Shown: piece by piece, positions 1 to 9,167 of the stretch
How the letters are laid out: each line of letters starts with the position of its first letter
How positions within the stretch are numbered: the first letter of the stretch is position 1
From: Reticulitermes lucifugus
Taxonomy: Eukaryota; Arthropoda; Insecta; Blattodea; Rhinotermitidae
Assembly: GCA_026260175.1 (NCBI GenBank)
Contig: JAKCWW010003952.1
Coordinates: 3,627 to 24,137, forward strand
DNA length: 20,511 bases
Reading direction: 5' to 3'
Translations under genes and position numbers: made by a program
The notes under the pieces: generated by a model
The model's database searches: none
Told to the model about the DNA's origin: nothing
Seen by the model: only the letters and a program-made list of their open reading frames with translations

Positions 1-95
1 CAATGAAAAATTCCAATGACACCATCGGGAATCGAACCCGCGACGTTCCGGTTTGTAGCGCAGCGCCTCAACCAACTGCGCCACCGCGTGCCCCC
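1..95 (-). repeat. tRNA-derived SINE head (truncated by window edge)
   Basis: On the minus strand this reads like a tRNA gene 5' part. It has an A-box-like stretch (GTGGCGCAGTTGGTTGAGG) and a B-box (GGGTTCGATTCCC), followed by a non-tRNA body running off the window. The stems do not pair as a full cloverleaf. The plus-strand shadow translation (NSNDTIGNRTRD...) is a string often seen in insect gene predictions that overlap SINEs. I read it as an RNA polymerase III-type SINE head, not a tRNA gene. Confidence 0.75.
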
Positions 96-2028
96 GAGAG
101 GGCACCAGACAAAAGTCATATCTGTGGGCACCACAAGATTGAGTGCAGACATCAGTGTCTCAATGATATGACCTCTTTCATCCTCATCCACACACTACTT
201 CAAAGACGATGCTGTGCGCCGACATCTCCCAGCACAAAGAAGCAGGAAGAGACAGTTAAGTCCTGATCTGCCATGTCAGTGGCATATGAGTTGGGAGATA
301 CTCGCTGCCAATTTCCAACATCAGAGCAGGAAAACATATATAACTGCAGCTTGTATATTACTTTGCAGGTGAATACACTAGTCTTGAATACAGATGGCCC
401 TTTCACCATTCACCCTTTAACTAGCAAGAATGCTGTGTCTGCACAAAGCATACCTCTGAGGGAGGGAGTGTACCAAGAGGAAGGTGCATCCTGCAGACAG
501 ACAGCAGCTGGAGAATCCAGCTTCCAAACAATATCACAGTCATGAAAGTGAGCACAGAATCCACTAGGGTCTCAATGAACAATGATCATGAGCAGGGTAC
601 AGAATGCATCTCTTCTGGCTTGTTAAGTCTACTCTTTCTTATTCCAGTCTTTGTTGAAAACTTCTGCAAAGTTCACATACAAGTCCTCCTGCAATGGCTG
701 CAAAGCTAGGGGATGAATCAAGAGCAGCAATGTATTTTCAGTTTCTTCAGGGACTGTTTCCAGTGTAGATGGGTTTGTCAAAGCTCAAACCAGTCTACTG
801 GTTGTGCAAACATCTAAGGCTGACAGCAACAAGTTGTCAGCAGTGTCAGATTTCAATGATTAGATTTTCTATTTGAGGTCAAGGTGTAATGTTTTCTGAC
901 AGCAGTTTAAAGTACTTCTTCTGTGACTCTGGGAATGGAAGGTGCTCTTCGACCCAGATTCTTTGTACTGCATTCTCCTGCTGCACAACTGGACTGTTCA
1001 GTCAGTAAGCTGGATACATGGCCTCCAGAGCAGCTGACACAATGCACAGGACCTAAGTAGGTGGTATCACCATGATCCTTCATTCTGCACTTCAGACAGG
1101 TAATGTCCAAAGTCTATCAGCAGGTTTGTGCACATACATACTTTTGACATCTAAATCAGCACAATGAATTGGGAACATAAGGTTTTACAGTGCATTCTGT
1201 GTACAGAACTGTGAAGTACAGCTGAGTGCACAAAATCATAGGGCCCACATTTTTCAAAGGAACAGAATCTGACCATTATGTTAAACTAATCCCAGCACCA
1301 TTATTTGATTAATTAACTATGAAGAAAAATATAGGGCAATCCACTGTAACTGGATGAACTGAAGGGTAATTTTGAAAGAGAAACTGTTAATACTACAAGA
1401 CAAGAGCTTCTTCGCATGTTGAGAAATATTTTAAGAAGAGGGAGGCCTGCTCAGGAGCTGGAGGGTTGGCAATTTGAGCCTCTGCTATAAAATAAGGTAA
1501 GCTGAACCACACAGGAAAACCCTGGATCTAAATTCCTGGCCGATGCAGGCCTTGTATGCAATAATGCTCCCACAACAGCTGCCATACTGAGGATAAAGCT
1601 TAAAGATACACTGTGTACAGGCTGAATACATCAACACCTGCTTATAACAAAATCCTGAGGTACATAAACTTTCATTCAGAAAGGTTTCTATTTAATAAAG
1701 GTCATTATTTATACATAAAAATATTGCAAACTATATATTCCATTAATTTATGACCCAAATCACAAACTAATCTACACACACACACACACATATATATATA
1801 GGTATGATGTTAATGATAAGTGTACACTTTGGTTTCTTCTTTCTTCTATCAATACTCCAAATATACTGCTGTCTGCCACGTTTCTATTCTTTGCCATTTC
1901 TGACAACATTATTTCTCACAAGTGTTTGAGAAACATACATTACAGCACAGATTCACATTTTTGTGCTAGAAATAAATGCCTGATGTAATGTGTGGACCAG
2001 AATTTAAATGACAGATGCATAATAAAGA
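96..2028. other. Intronic or flanking DNA without a recognisable gene
   Basis: No convincing coding region, tRNA or intact element was found. The longest minus-strand ORF (907-1110) has two Cys pairs (CLKC, CVSC), but it has no flanking splice context or recognised domain. If the 2497-4920 exon belongs to a CHD7-like gene, this is probably part of its next intron on the minus strand. I could not find a downstream exon here. Confidence 0.5.
1774..1800. repeat. Compound (CA)n(TA)n microsatellite
   Basis: About eight CA units run directly into five TA units. It is a simple-sequence tract in non-coding DNA. Confidence 0.9.
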
Positions 2029-2108
2029 CCCTGAGGAGAACTCGCTTTGGAAGAGGCTACAGACCTGTCGTAAGATAAGACTACAGAAAGAATGAATTAA
2101 TGAATGCA
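2029..2108 (+). mobile_element. LINE 3'-terminal scrap, family B
   Basis: The plus strand translates to LRRTRFGRGYRPVVR and then stops. This is the C-terminal tail of a LINE reverse transcriptase family whose other scraps in this window contain TLW or VWRT followed by FGRGYGPV. It is followed by a short TGAA/TTAA-type tail (gaatgaattaatgaatg), as expected for a 3' end. Only the last tens of codons survive, consistent with 5' truncation at insertion. Confidence 0.6.
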
Positions 2109-2135
2109 TAAGGAAGGCCGTTAATAGCCGTCACT

Positions 2136-2197
2136 TATACCTGATGTTAGGTGTTGCAAAGATCACACTGCATGATGGGTATACCTGATATTAGATG
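2136..2197. repeat. Short direct repeat, 44-bp offset
   Basis: TATACCTGATGTTAGGTG at 2136-2153 recurs as TATACCTGATATTAGATG at 2180-2197, with two mismatches. It lies immediately downstream of the LINE scrap, in non-coding sequence. Its origin is unknown. Confidence 0.5.
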
Positions 2198-2490
2198 CCA
2201 CAGGGTTAAAGCAGTAGAAAGCTCTACCTGTCCATTTCTACCTTTATTACACATGATTTCACATTAGTTTTTATTCTGCATTCTTGGGACCAGATAAATG
2301 TTCTGATAAGCAAGATTCCATTTCAGACACGCTTCAATGTAAGTGTTGTTTCATGCTATAATACTCTGTGTGAAACTAAGTCTATGGAAGCACCAGAAAA
2401 TGTAAAAAGAACCTTCTCCTTCAGCTCAATCCTTATGCCCATACCAAGAACCTCAAATTTCAAAGCAAAAGTTATTAACAGACTACAAGT

Positions 2491-2499
2491 TATCACCTT
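2491..2499 (-). other. 5' splice donor ending the large exon
   Basis: The minus strand reads GAAAAG|GTGATAAC, with the intron GT at 2496-2495. It matches the AG|GTRA consensus, falls exactly between codons 808 and 809 (phase 0), and marks where the encoded protein turns from Gln-rich to hydrophobic, intron-like sequence. The stop at 2356-2358 would be used only if the intron were retained. Confidence 0.75.
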
Positions 2500-4920
2500 T
2501 TCCTGATGATCTGGTCCAGGTGGCATACAGTACATCTCCTGAAGCTGCTGCTGCAATGCTGCCATCTCTTGTTGATGGCTAAATGGTGAAAGTCCCAGAC
2601 TCTGTGGAGGAAGAGGATGTGGATGATGGGAACTACTGGGGTCATACACAGAAGCAGGATTCATCATGCCATCAGAGTTCTGGTCTGAGACAGACAGACC
2701 TCCATCCACTGAAGCTGCATACTGGGAAGGCATCATATCATCTACACTACTAGACTGGTATGATGGTACACTGGTATTGCCTGTGCTGAACTCAGCATAT
2801 GCTGACTGTTCTGTAGGTGGAAGACCCAGTCCTGCTGTTTGTGGCAACAAACTTGTACTACCACTAGGCTTCATATCTACAGTCTTGGGTGCAGTATCCA
2901 GAGACTGGTTACTGGTCATGTCCAAGTTTGAAGATGATGGAGTGGATGGAGCAATGGAAGAGGGAATGTGACTGTTCAGACTATTGTCTGCACCATTCAT
3001 GTTAGGAGTCCTATTGTTTGATGGGAACTTGTCACCCAAGAGTTGTGATGTTGCACTAAACTCAGACTGTGGCACAAGATTATTGCTGGAATCACTAACT
3101 GATGGTAGAGGTGCTGAATTCTGAAGTGGTGATATCCCCATGTCCTGACCTGCTCCTCCTACTGTCGTTGATGGAACTTTTGGAAGTTCCATTGACCTAG
3201 AGTCACACGTTGTGTGGGGGAGATATGAAATTCCTTGATTACTTTGTGGCTCCAACATACCAATACCACCATTTATGCTGACTGGTGGTCTGGAGGGTTG
3301 ATGTGGCCACTGCTGAGGTGACAAGGGCATTCGCGGACCCAGCACCGGAGATAAAGGATTACTTTGCTGAGGTGGAGGGACAAGGGGGGGTCTAGGCTGG
3401 TAAGGGGGATACTCTGTTGAACTTCCAGACACTGGAGGCATGACCATTTGTTCCAACTGTTGCAAGGTACTTTGCTGAGGAAAAGAAGGCAAAGGCATTG
3501 GGGCAGGAGAGGAAGTGGTTGACTTTGGAGTAAGGGCAGTAGCTGGTCGTGGTGATAATGTGGATTGCTGTGAATGTGGATGAGGAGACAGAGTGCTTGG
3601 TTTAGCAGGAGACATAACGGGGCGTGGAGACATCTGTTGCTGGGGGGGTGTAGGTCGAGGGGACATTTGAGGTCTTGGGGACATTTGTGGTGATAGCTGG
3701 GGAAATGGTGCTCTATACTGTGGGCTGGCTCCTCCAAGAGATGGTCCATGAGGTTTCTGACCCCCAGCATTATACTGTGAACCTGCTGCCCCAGCAGTCA
3801 CCTCAATACCAATTGGTCTCTGCATCTGCTGGTGTTGCTGTGCCAAGCTGGAAGCAGTCTGCTGGTTGTAGCCTCCAACTGCTGGATGTCCCATCTGTCC
3901 TGGACTTGGTGGTATAGGTTGTCCATGCTGTTGAATGTGGTTATATGAAGACTGTGGCTGATTCTGTGGTGTATTCATGTCTATCTGTGGCTGCATCTGC
4001 TGCTGAGTGGGTTGTGGATACTGCACATGATGTGGCATTCTGTTTGCCTGCTGATGTGGCTGTTGCATAGGATTGTAGCCACCATATGTTGATGGTGTGT
4101 TTGATCCAGGATACACCATGGACTGTGAGCTTTGTGGATAGCACTGCTGCTGAGCCATGTTAGACTGCATCCTCTGCTGCTGGGGCATGGGATATGCCCC
4201 AGTTGCTGGAATGTTCTGCATCATAGAGTTCATGAGGCCTGGCTGGTTTGTTGAATACTGCTGCTGTGGGGCCAGTTTCTGCTGTGCCCCCATACTACTG
4301 TCCTGCTGATGGGGGTAGTTCACATGTTGTCTATATGCACCTTGGGTCATTTGATTGTAATGCCTCATAGTGCCAGGGTAACCTGCAGCATTGTTCCACG
4401 CCTGCATACCATCATTCATGTTCATGTTTGGACCCCCAATTCCTTGCTGTTGATCCATCGAATACATAGCATCAGGTGGACAATAAGGTGGGTACTGATT
4501 TGTTGAAGGACCTTGTGGATGAGGTGGTCTTCTCATATCATGCTGTGGTGCCATTGTTCTAACGTGACCTGGGTACCCCCCAACAGCACCAGGAGGGCAC
4601 ATAGGTCGTGCATTATCGTACCCACTTTGGTTCTGGTGGAATATGGTTTGTGATGATGGATCAATATGGTTCGATGATGCAAAATCATCACCAAATGATG
4701 CCAACTTCTGCAAAGGAGATTCTTGCTGCATGTTGGATATCTGGTGCCCATATGATGGTTGAACATATCCACTTCCTGCCCCTGGTGTATCACGTGAGGT
4801 ACCTGACACAGGTGGTGGTGCAGGATCAAAATTGTCAGCACCAAGGTCTGCCAAGCCATCCAGCATGCTACCACCTACATCTTCTCCAAACAAATCGTAT
4901 GAATCCATTCCCGCGTGCAT
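2497..4920 (-). CDS. kis: N-terminal coding exon of a CHD7/kismet-like chromodomain helicase
   Basis: The exon carries 808 open codons without a stop. The start MHAGMDSYDLFGEDVGGSML resembles the N-terminus of vertebrate CHD7 (M..PGMMS-LFGEDG, then EGLEGLG; here DGLADLG at residues 21-27). Residues 60-360 are rich in Gln, Met, Pro, Tyr and Asn. Residues 405-475 hold repeated SP/TP units (MSPRP three times). Residues 600-760 are Ser/Thr/Asn-rich. The exon closes with a probable short helix, QQEMAALQQQLQEMYCMPPG (residues 783-802). CHD7/kismet proteins are nuclear ATP-dependent chromatin remodellers. This part is their disordered tail; the chromodomains and ATPase lie in exons outside the window. 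An in-frame stop 9 nt upstream fixes the N-terminal limit; Met5 (GGGAATGG) is an alternative start. The 46 codons beyond residue 808 look intronic. Another Gln-rich coactivator (osa, mastermind) is possible because no catalytic domain is visible. Confidence 0.68.
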
Positions 4921-5049
4921 CCCACCACTTTACACTTCCTGCTGCATCATTGTGCTGAGTGATATTGAATATTTTCCAACAGGAAGTTCACACAACTGAG
5001 CTGCCATCTTCTACTTCCCTTTTACAGTAAGAGAAATAGGTCTGGAAAT
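4921..5049 (-). other. 5' UTR part of the coding exon, with splice acceptor
   Basis: Upstream of the start codon the minus strand shows a pyrimidine-rich run ending in TTTATTTCTCTTTGTTGTAG, with the AG at 5051-5050. The exon would therefore begin at 5049. A weaker alternative AG (TTTCCAG) lies at 5043-5042. The segment holds stops in the main frame and an upstream ORF, so it is leader, not coding. It implies at least one further 5' exon at higher coordinates. Confidence 0.6.
4930..5007 (-). CDS. Upstream ORF, 25 codons, in the leader
   Basis: An ATG in strong context (A at -3, G at +4: GAAGATGG) opens a 25-codon ORF starting MAAQLCELPVG and ending MMQQEV. Its TAA lies only 9 nt before the main ATG, in the same frame. 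If it is in the mature leader, scanning ribosomes would often translate it first, and reinitiation after so short a gap is usually poor. It could therefore damp the main protein. I cannot tell whether the peptide is conserved. An alternative is that other leader isoforms skip it. Confidence 0.45.
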   Translation of the reverse strand: MAAQLCELPVGKYSISLSTMMQQEV

Positions 5050-5197
5050 CTACAACAAAGAGAAATAAAATATTTCATACAATTGTATGCTTAAAAGCAA
5101 AGTAAAGAATTAATACATAATTAAATGACATATCACAAAAGCATGTGTACAAACTGGAGTCAAATGAAAAAAAAAAAAATGAGTACCATATAACCAC

Positions 5198-5356
5198 GGG
5201 TGCACAAATCTCAGGTGCCAGGTCGCCTTGGTGACTAAATTTTGTATGGTGGCACCTAGTATTTGTGGATCCTCAGTATGGAACTTGCTTCATGTCACCC
5301 TTCTGGCACCTTGAATTTTGTGTTGGCTCCTGGATTTACGCAAAATTTGTGCACCC
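5198..5356. mobile_element. Short inverted-repeat element (MITE-like, 159 bp)
   Basis: The ends are perfect 12-bp inverted repeats: GGGTGCACAAAT at 5198-5209 and its complement at 5345-5356. The match weakens inward, where GGTGCCA-type boxes also face each other. There is no coding capacity. I saw no clear target-site duplication, so assignment to a transposon superfamily is open. Confidence 0.6.
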
Positions 5357-6018
5357 TGCTACAACTACAACAAAATCATTAATATCTTCAACAAAATATT
5401 GACAAAGACAGTGCATCTGCATTGATTGTGTGTTAAGAGACCCTTGATTACTTAAAAAACTGTCACAAATTTAAATCTGGCGTGAATTGTGACAGTATGC
5501 ACATCAGAGGGTATAGGTTATTCACCTCTTGAAGCCTGCTATCCAGATGGGAAATTCAGTGTTCCTGAAGTACTCATTTCTCAAATATAAGTATGCACAG
5601 TGCTTTGGTGCACATCTTCCCTCAGTAAAGGTCACAACTACTAACAAATTCTCACTGACATCACTGTAAATGAATGGAACAAGACACAAACTGAAACAAT
5701 GATACATAAGTCACATAAAATTACTTCTTGCTGGCTTAAAAAACTCTAGAGGCAATTAACAAACACTGAAATATCTATCCATGTGTTAAGGCCACTCCAT
5801 CCCACGCTGATGGCAGAGATGGTTCAAAGGGGAAAAGCTATACGCTTATGATTGTTATAAGTACATAATCGCTACAGCTTCTCCCGTCTGAATCACTCAT
5901 CAAAGTCTCGTATCACCACTGACACACAATATGAAATTTAAAATATAATACTGGAGAAAAAAATCAGAAAAATAACTTCTCACACACCAGATTTATAAAT
6001 TTATATATTATTACATAG
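5357..6018. other. Non-coding stretch, nothing recognised
   Basis: AT-rich sequence with frequent stops in all frames. The short minus ORF at 5522-5707 shows no domain or splice logic. It lies within the proposed first intron. Confidence 0.5.
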
Positions 6019-6105
6019 AGTCAAGGAAGGAAGGAACATCCTACAAAGAATAAAATGAGGAAATGCTAACTGGATTGGTCACATCTTGCGTAAAAAAGCC
6101 CATGT
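6019..6105 (+). mobile_element. LINE reverse-transcriptase C-terminal fragment, family B
   Basis: The plus strand reads EGRNILQRIK, a stop, then GNANWIGHILRKK. The NWIGHIL box is a hallmark of the C-terminal region of this LINE family and is also present in the copy at 7141-7421. The internal stop shows it is dead. The sequence beyond about 6105 no longer matches the family as I know it. Confidence 0.55.
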
Positions 6106-7140
6106 GTTGAGTGAATATGAGCGATCCAAAGCCATGTAACAATAACATCCTCAATCCTGACACAGCTGCTTGTCACATTCCATATGAGTCCATTTGTCTG
6201 GCAAGGTGGATAAAACAATATGATGAAAAAAAGCACAACAAATATCCCTGCTTAGAGCTCATCCAGATGAAAAGTAAACCACATAAAGGTTATTTGGCAG
6301 CTGCACCAGCAGTCTCTTTTTGCTGGGCATGCTCATATGACCAGGTACTCAGAAAAAGACAATAAATGTCAATGCCTTATAAAGATGGGATACCCTGTGC
6401 AGGACCTCAATGACAGACTACTGTCTGGAGTATATCCATAGGCACTCTACAAAGCATTTACGGAGTCAGTGCAAAGAAGGGAACACAGTCAAGACCAAAA
6501 CTGGCAGTGAATCTGTGCTCAGCTCCACAATAAATCTTACAACAGGAGTTACATACAAGGTGATATTCAATGTACTTCATATTGCTACACACCCCCCCTC
6601 CCCCCCACAATTCCACAGCCAGATCACACCGACACTCAGCTCTGTGATCTCACCAAGGCAAGTACATCTGAAGTACTTCTTCTGATACATGATGTACGCT
6701 GTGCTCAGAAGTCTGTCACAGCCAGGGCACAGTCAAGTCCACAGATGGTCCTCTGATAAATGGATAAAAAGATATGCCTTTATCCTAAATGGGTAAGCCT
6801 TTAAACATACGTTTAACACTTTTATTTCAATGTTTACCGCATACCTCGTTGCCCTCTCTAAAGCACTCGAGTTTGCAAGTGACCTTCCGATAGGGCAATT
6901 TCATAATACTCGTAGGTTCTGGATCCATAAAAGGTAATTTCTTCCCTACTTTAGTTACTCAGTTTCTGAAGAAGAGGAAGAAGTTTGATGTAATTCCTTG
7001 GAGTCAGATATAACTGAGCTCAGTAAAATGACACTGAGTGCATCCACATAAGCAGTGTTAAAATCAGGGATGGTAGGACACACAGTAAGTTGAACTTTTG
7101 AAACAAATCACCCATCAGTATACCAGTCAATCTGCACAGG
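6106..7140. other. Non-coding stretch, nothing firmly recognised
   Basis: Two plus-strand ORFs (6111-6365 and 6410-6685) are open for 84-91 codons, but they start inside or next to LINE debris and resemble no family I know. A short poly-C tract lies near 6590-6607. Treat it as intronic unless transcript evidence says otherwise. Confidence 0.45.
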
Positions 7141-7421
7141 CAGAAAAGTCACCATCACGCAGTCTGTCTTGCAACAGGTCCATAGCCTCTGCCAAAGCAA
7201 GTTCTCCAGACAGTGTGACCTAATGTTTCCCCTTTCAATTTCCAGTATCCTCTAGTTTCCTTAAGGTCATACAATAGCTGCTTACATCTTCTTTGTCTTT
7301 CTGTCCCTTCTATCTTTCCTTCAATAATGTGTTTTAGAAAGCAGTTCCTAGCAAGATGTGACCAATCCAGTTAGCCTTCCTCTCACATAATGGATAAGTT
7401 AAGAACTGCAAGCTGGATGTA
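7141..7421 (-). mobile_element. LINE 3' end, family B (longest copy)
   Basis: The minus strand reads ERKANWIGHIL, then after a small frameshift RNCFLKHIIEGKIEG, then QLLYDLKETRGYWKLKGE, then VWRTCFGRGYGPVARQT and a stop. This is the last roughly 90 codons of a LINE reverse-transcriptase protein. The frameshift near 7350 shows it is inactive. Three plus-strand scraps of the same region occur at 2029, 6019 and 10145. Confidence 0.75.
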
Positions 7422-7546
7422 AGACAAGCCAATGTGGAATTACGCAGAATGTACACAGTGGCCCAAAAGCCAGTTAAACGATTAGTAAAATGTGTGACAA
7501 ACGTATATTTTATTACATACTGGAAGATAGTAAAGTTGTTTCCATA

Positions 7547-7940
7547 CATGCCACGAGCACAGACAGGACATAGAGGTATAGCTCCATTTATTCTTAACCT
7601 CCACCTTAGATTCAGGGAGTGGTGTGGTATTGACCATCCACCCCCTTCTAGCGCCAAGGTTGAGTATGGGTATAGTTATACCTCTACCTCCCTTCTGTAC
7701 CTGCCTGGCATGTTACAAGATAGCCTTTACTGTTACCTAGATTGAGGTGAGTGGTCAGCCTTACGCCCCGACCGCTTTATCTCCGGGGTAGTCCCTGGTA
7801 AGCGTTCAGTAGGAGGCTGGTTGAGCCCGACAGCCGGTCTGGTCGTTTTGGAGAAAAGTAAATCTCTTACCGCTACCGGGACTCAAACCCTGGACCAGCG
7901 TTACCATAGCCTAGTCACTATATTGATGCGCTATCCCAGC
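7547..7940 (-). repeat. Rearranged SINE with an inverted middle segment
   Basis: Three pieces of one SINE family lie end to end. 7547-7640 is the tail side in the same orientation as the copy at 9189-9478. About 7641-7720 is the same tail region inverted. 7735-7940 is the body and tRNA-like head, again in the first orientation, with the box GGGACTCAAACCC. The first two form a long imperfect inverted repeat. Either two opposed insertions or an internal inversion could explain it. Confidence 0.6.
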
Positions 7941-8063
7941 TGAAGTTACAAAATTTTTCTAAATGACATCCTCCACGTTCAATGCAAAACTCACAACACT
8001 GTGACGCCATCTTACAAATTTACTGGCATAACTCTGTATTGGCATTCCCGTTCAGGCGACAGA

Positions 8064-8335
8064 TGGGAGTCGGGGTAGCATAGTCGGTATGTTGAATAGG
8101 CTACGGGCTTGGCGGTCCGGGGTTCTTATACCGATGATTAGAACTTTTACACTTCTCCACAAGGTCGAGACCAGCTCTCCGGCCCAAACAGCCTGGTATT
8201 CACTGTGTACCGGAGTTCCTTGCCAGGAGTAAAGCGGCCGGGGCGTGAACTTAACCACTCACCTCCAACTAGTGCCGAGGTTAAGAATGAGTGGAGCTAT
8301 ACTTTTTCTACCCCTGTAAACTTTTATGGCGTTAA
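8064..8335 (+). repeat. SINE copy, plus orientation
   Basis: The tRNA-like head opens with GGGGTAGCATAGTCGGTAT (A-box side) followed by GGTCCGGGGTTC (B-box side). The body is then the reverse complement of the copy at 9189-9478, including the boxes GCGGCCGGGGCGTG and GAGTGGAGCTATAC. It is diverged and lacks an obvious tail repeat. Confidence 0.7.
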
Positions 8336-8640
8336 TACTATATGTTTCGCTGCCTTGTGGGCCATCCTATATACACAACAATAAGTCTCAAACGTATGTC
8401 AAGACGCTGAATGTGGTGAATTTCGAGGGAATCTGATGTCCAGCTCATATCTGTTGTGCGTACATTAGAATATCACACTGTACGGAGGGCCATGGGACTG
8501 ACACATACAGTGAAACCCACTTAAGACGACCCCACTTAAAAAGTTTTCCTGCTTAGAACGTTAGAATTATTTAGTACTAAGAGTTGTCCATATGATTAAT
8601 ATATTCCTTGCCCCTTTAATACGACTCGCGCTAAGAAGCA
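8336..8640. other. Non-coding stretch with a pogo-like terminal motif
   Basis: Mostly featureless. At 8506-8532, TACAGTGAAACCCACTTAAG and the bases after it resemble a TA target followed by the end of a pogo/Tigger-type transposon (CAGT..AACC..). I found no matching opposite end, so this is at most a solo terminus. Confidence 0.3.
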
Positions 8641-8698
8641 TGAAAAGTTCGCGGCGTAAGATTAGATTAGATTAGATTAGATTAGATTAGACTTTTCA
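8641..8698. repeat. Six ATTAG repeats between short inverted arms
   Basis: Six perfect ATTAG units run from 8661 to 8690. The flanks TGAAAAGT (8641-8648) and ACTTTTCA (8691-8698) are perfect inverted arms. A direct repeat CCCCTTTAATA also brackets the block at 8611-8621 and 8699-8709. The unit equals TTAGA, one base from the canonical insect telomere repeat TTAGG. Confidence 0.85.
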
Positions 8699-8871
8699 CC
8701 CCTTTAATATATTTCCGCATCAAAATCTTGAACAATTTCCCATTCGTTCAATTGTTTGCAACATACAGTGACCAAATAACGCTCTACGTTCGTAAAGATT
8801 AATCTCCAAGGTCGTTTTCCCATGGATCTGAGGTTCAGATAAGAAAATAAATGTTAATCCTGGAAAGGCGT

Positions 8872-8923
8872 GGCGGGAAATGACGTCACATTCCGCCTGC
8901 ACCACCATACATTTTCACACGTG
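8872..8923. promoter_or_regulatory. E2F/CRE-like quasi-palindrome plus E-box
   Basis: GGCGGGAAA (8872-8880, E2F-like) abuts TGACGTCA (8881-8888, a consensus CRE/ATF site), followed by ATTCCGCC (8890-8897). The 26 bp are nearly self-complementary about the CRE centre. A CACGTG E-box lies at 8918-8923. The neighbourhood (about 8600-9130) carries more CpG than the rest of the intron. This could be a promoter or enhancer, possibly for the ORF at 9564, but no transcript evidence exists here. Confidence 0.4.
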
Positions 8924-9167
8924 AATTTTACACAGCATGGCACATGTGTAGCACTATGTTGAAAACACGCATTTTCTGTTCACTTCAAATTGCTTAAATG
9001 TGTCAAGTTTTCGTCCTGTAGAGCCACTAATTACTGAACACGAGACCGGCAGCACCACTATATCTAAAAGCGGCATACAAACCTAATCTGCTTTAAATTC
9101 AAGAAAAGTTGAATACTGACCACACGGTGGACACTACATAAAATTTTTGTCGCAAAAAAATCGCTTT

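Noticed and set aside
1..95. A functional tRNA gene on the minus strand
   Set aside because: A- and B-box-like sequences are present, but acceptor and anticodon stems do not pair, and the same heads recur with SINE bodies elsewhere in the window.
907..1110. Cys-rich minus-strand ORF as a zinc-binding exon
   Set aside because: The CxxC-like pairs are unevenly spaced, no acceptor/donor pair frames it, and the length is within chance.
2356..2496. The 46 codons after residue 808 as true C-terminus
   Set aside because: They follow a strong splice donor, and the composition changes abruptly to hydrophobic, AT-rich sequence. A chromatin protein ending here would lack any domain.
2666..4958. Several other long ORFs on both strands inside the large exon (for example 3273-3770 minus, 3675-3917 plus, 4608-4958 plus)
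   Set aside because: They overlap the 808-codon frame and arise from its repetitive CAG/CCA-type codons, which leave other frames open. The peptides are low complexity and unlike any family.
6111..6685. Two plus-strand ORFs as a gene with one intron
   Set aside because: No domain was recognised, the first begins in LINE debris, and the join would need unsupported splice sites.
8052..8258. Minus-strand 68-codon ORF as a gene
   Set aside because: It is the antisense of the SINE at 8064-8335.
8506..8532. Complete pogo/Tigger transposon
   Set aside because: Only one terminus-like motif is present; no matching opposite end or transposase sequence was found.
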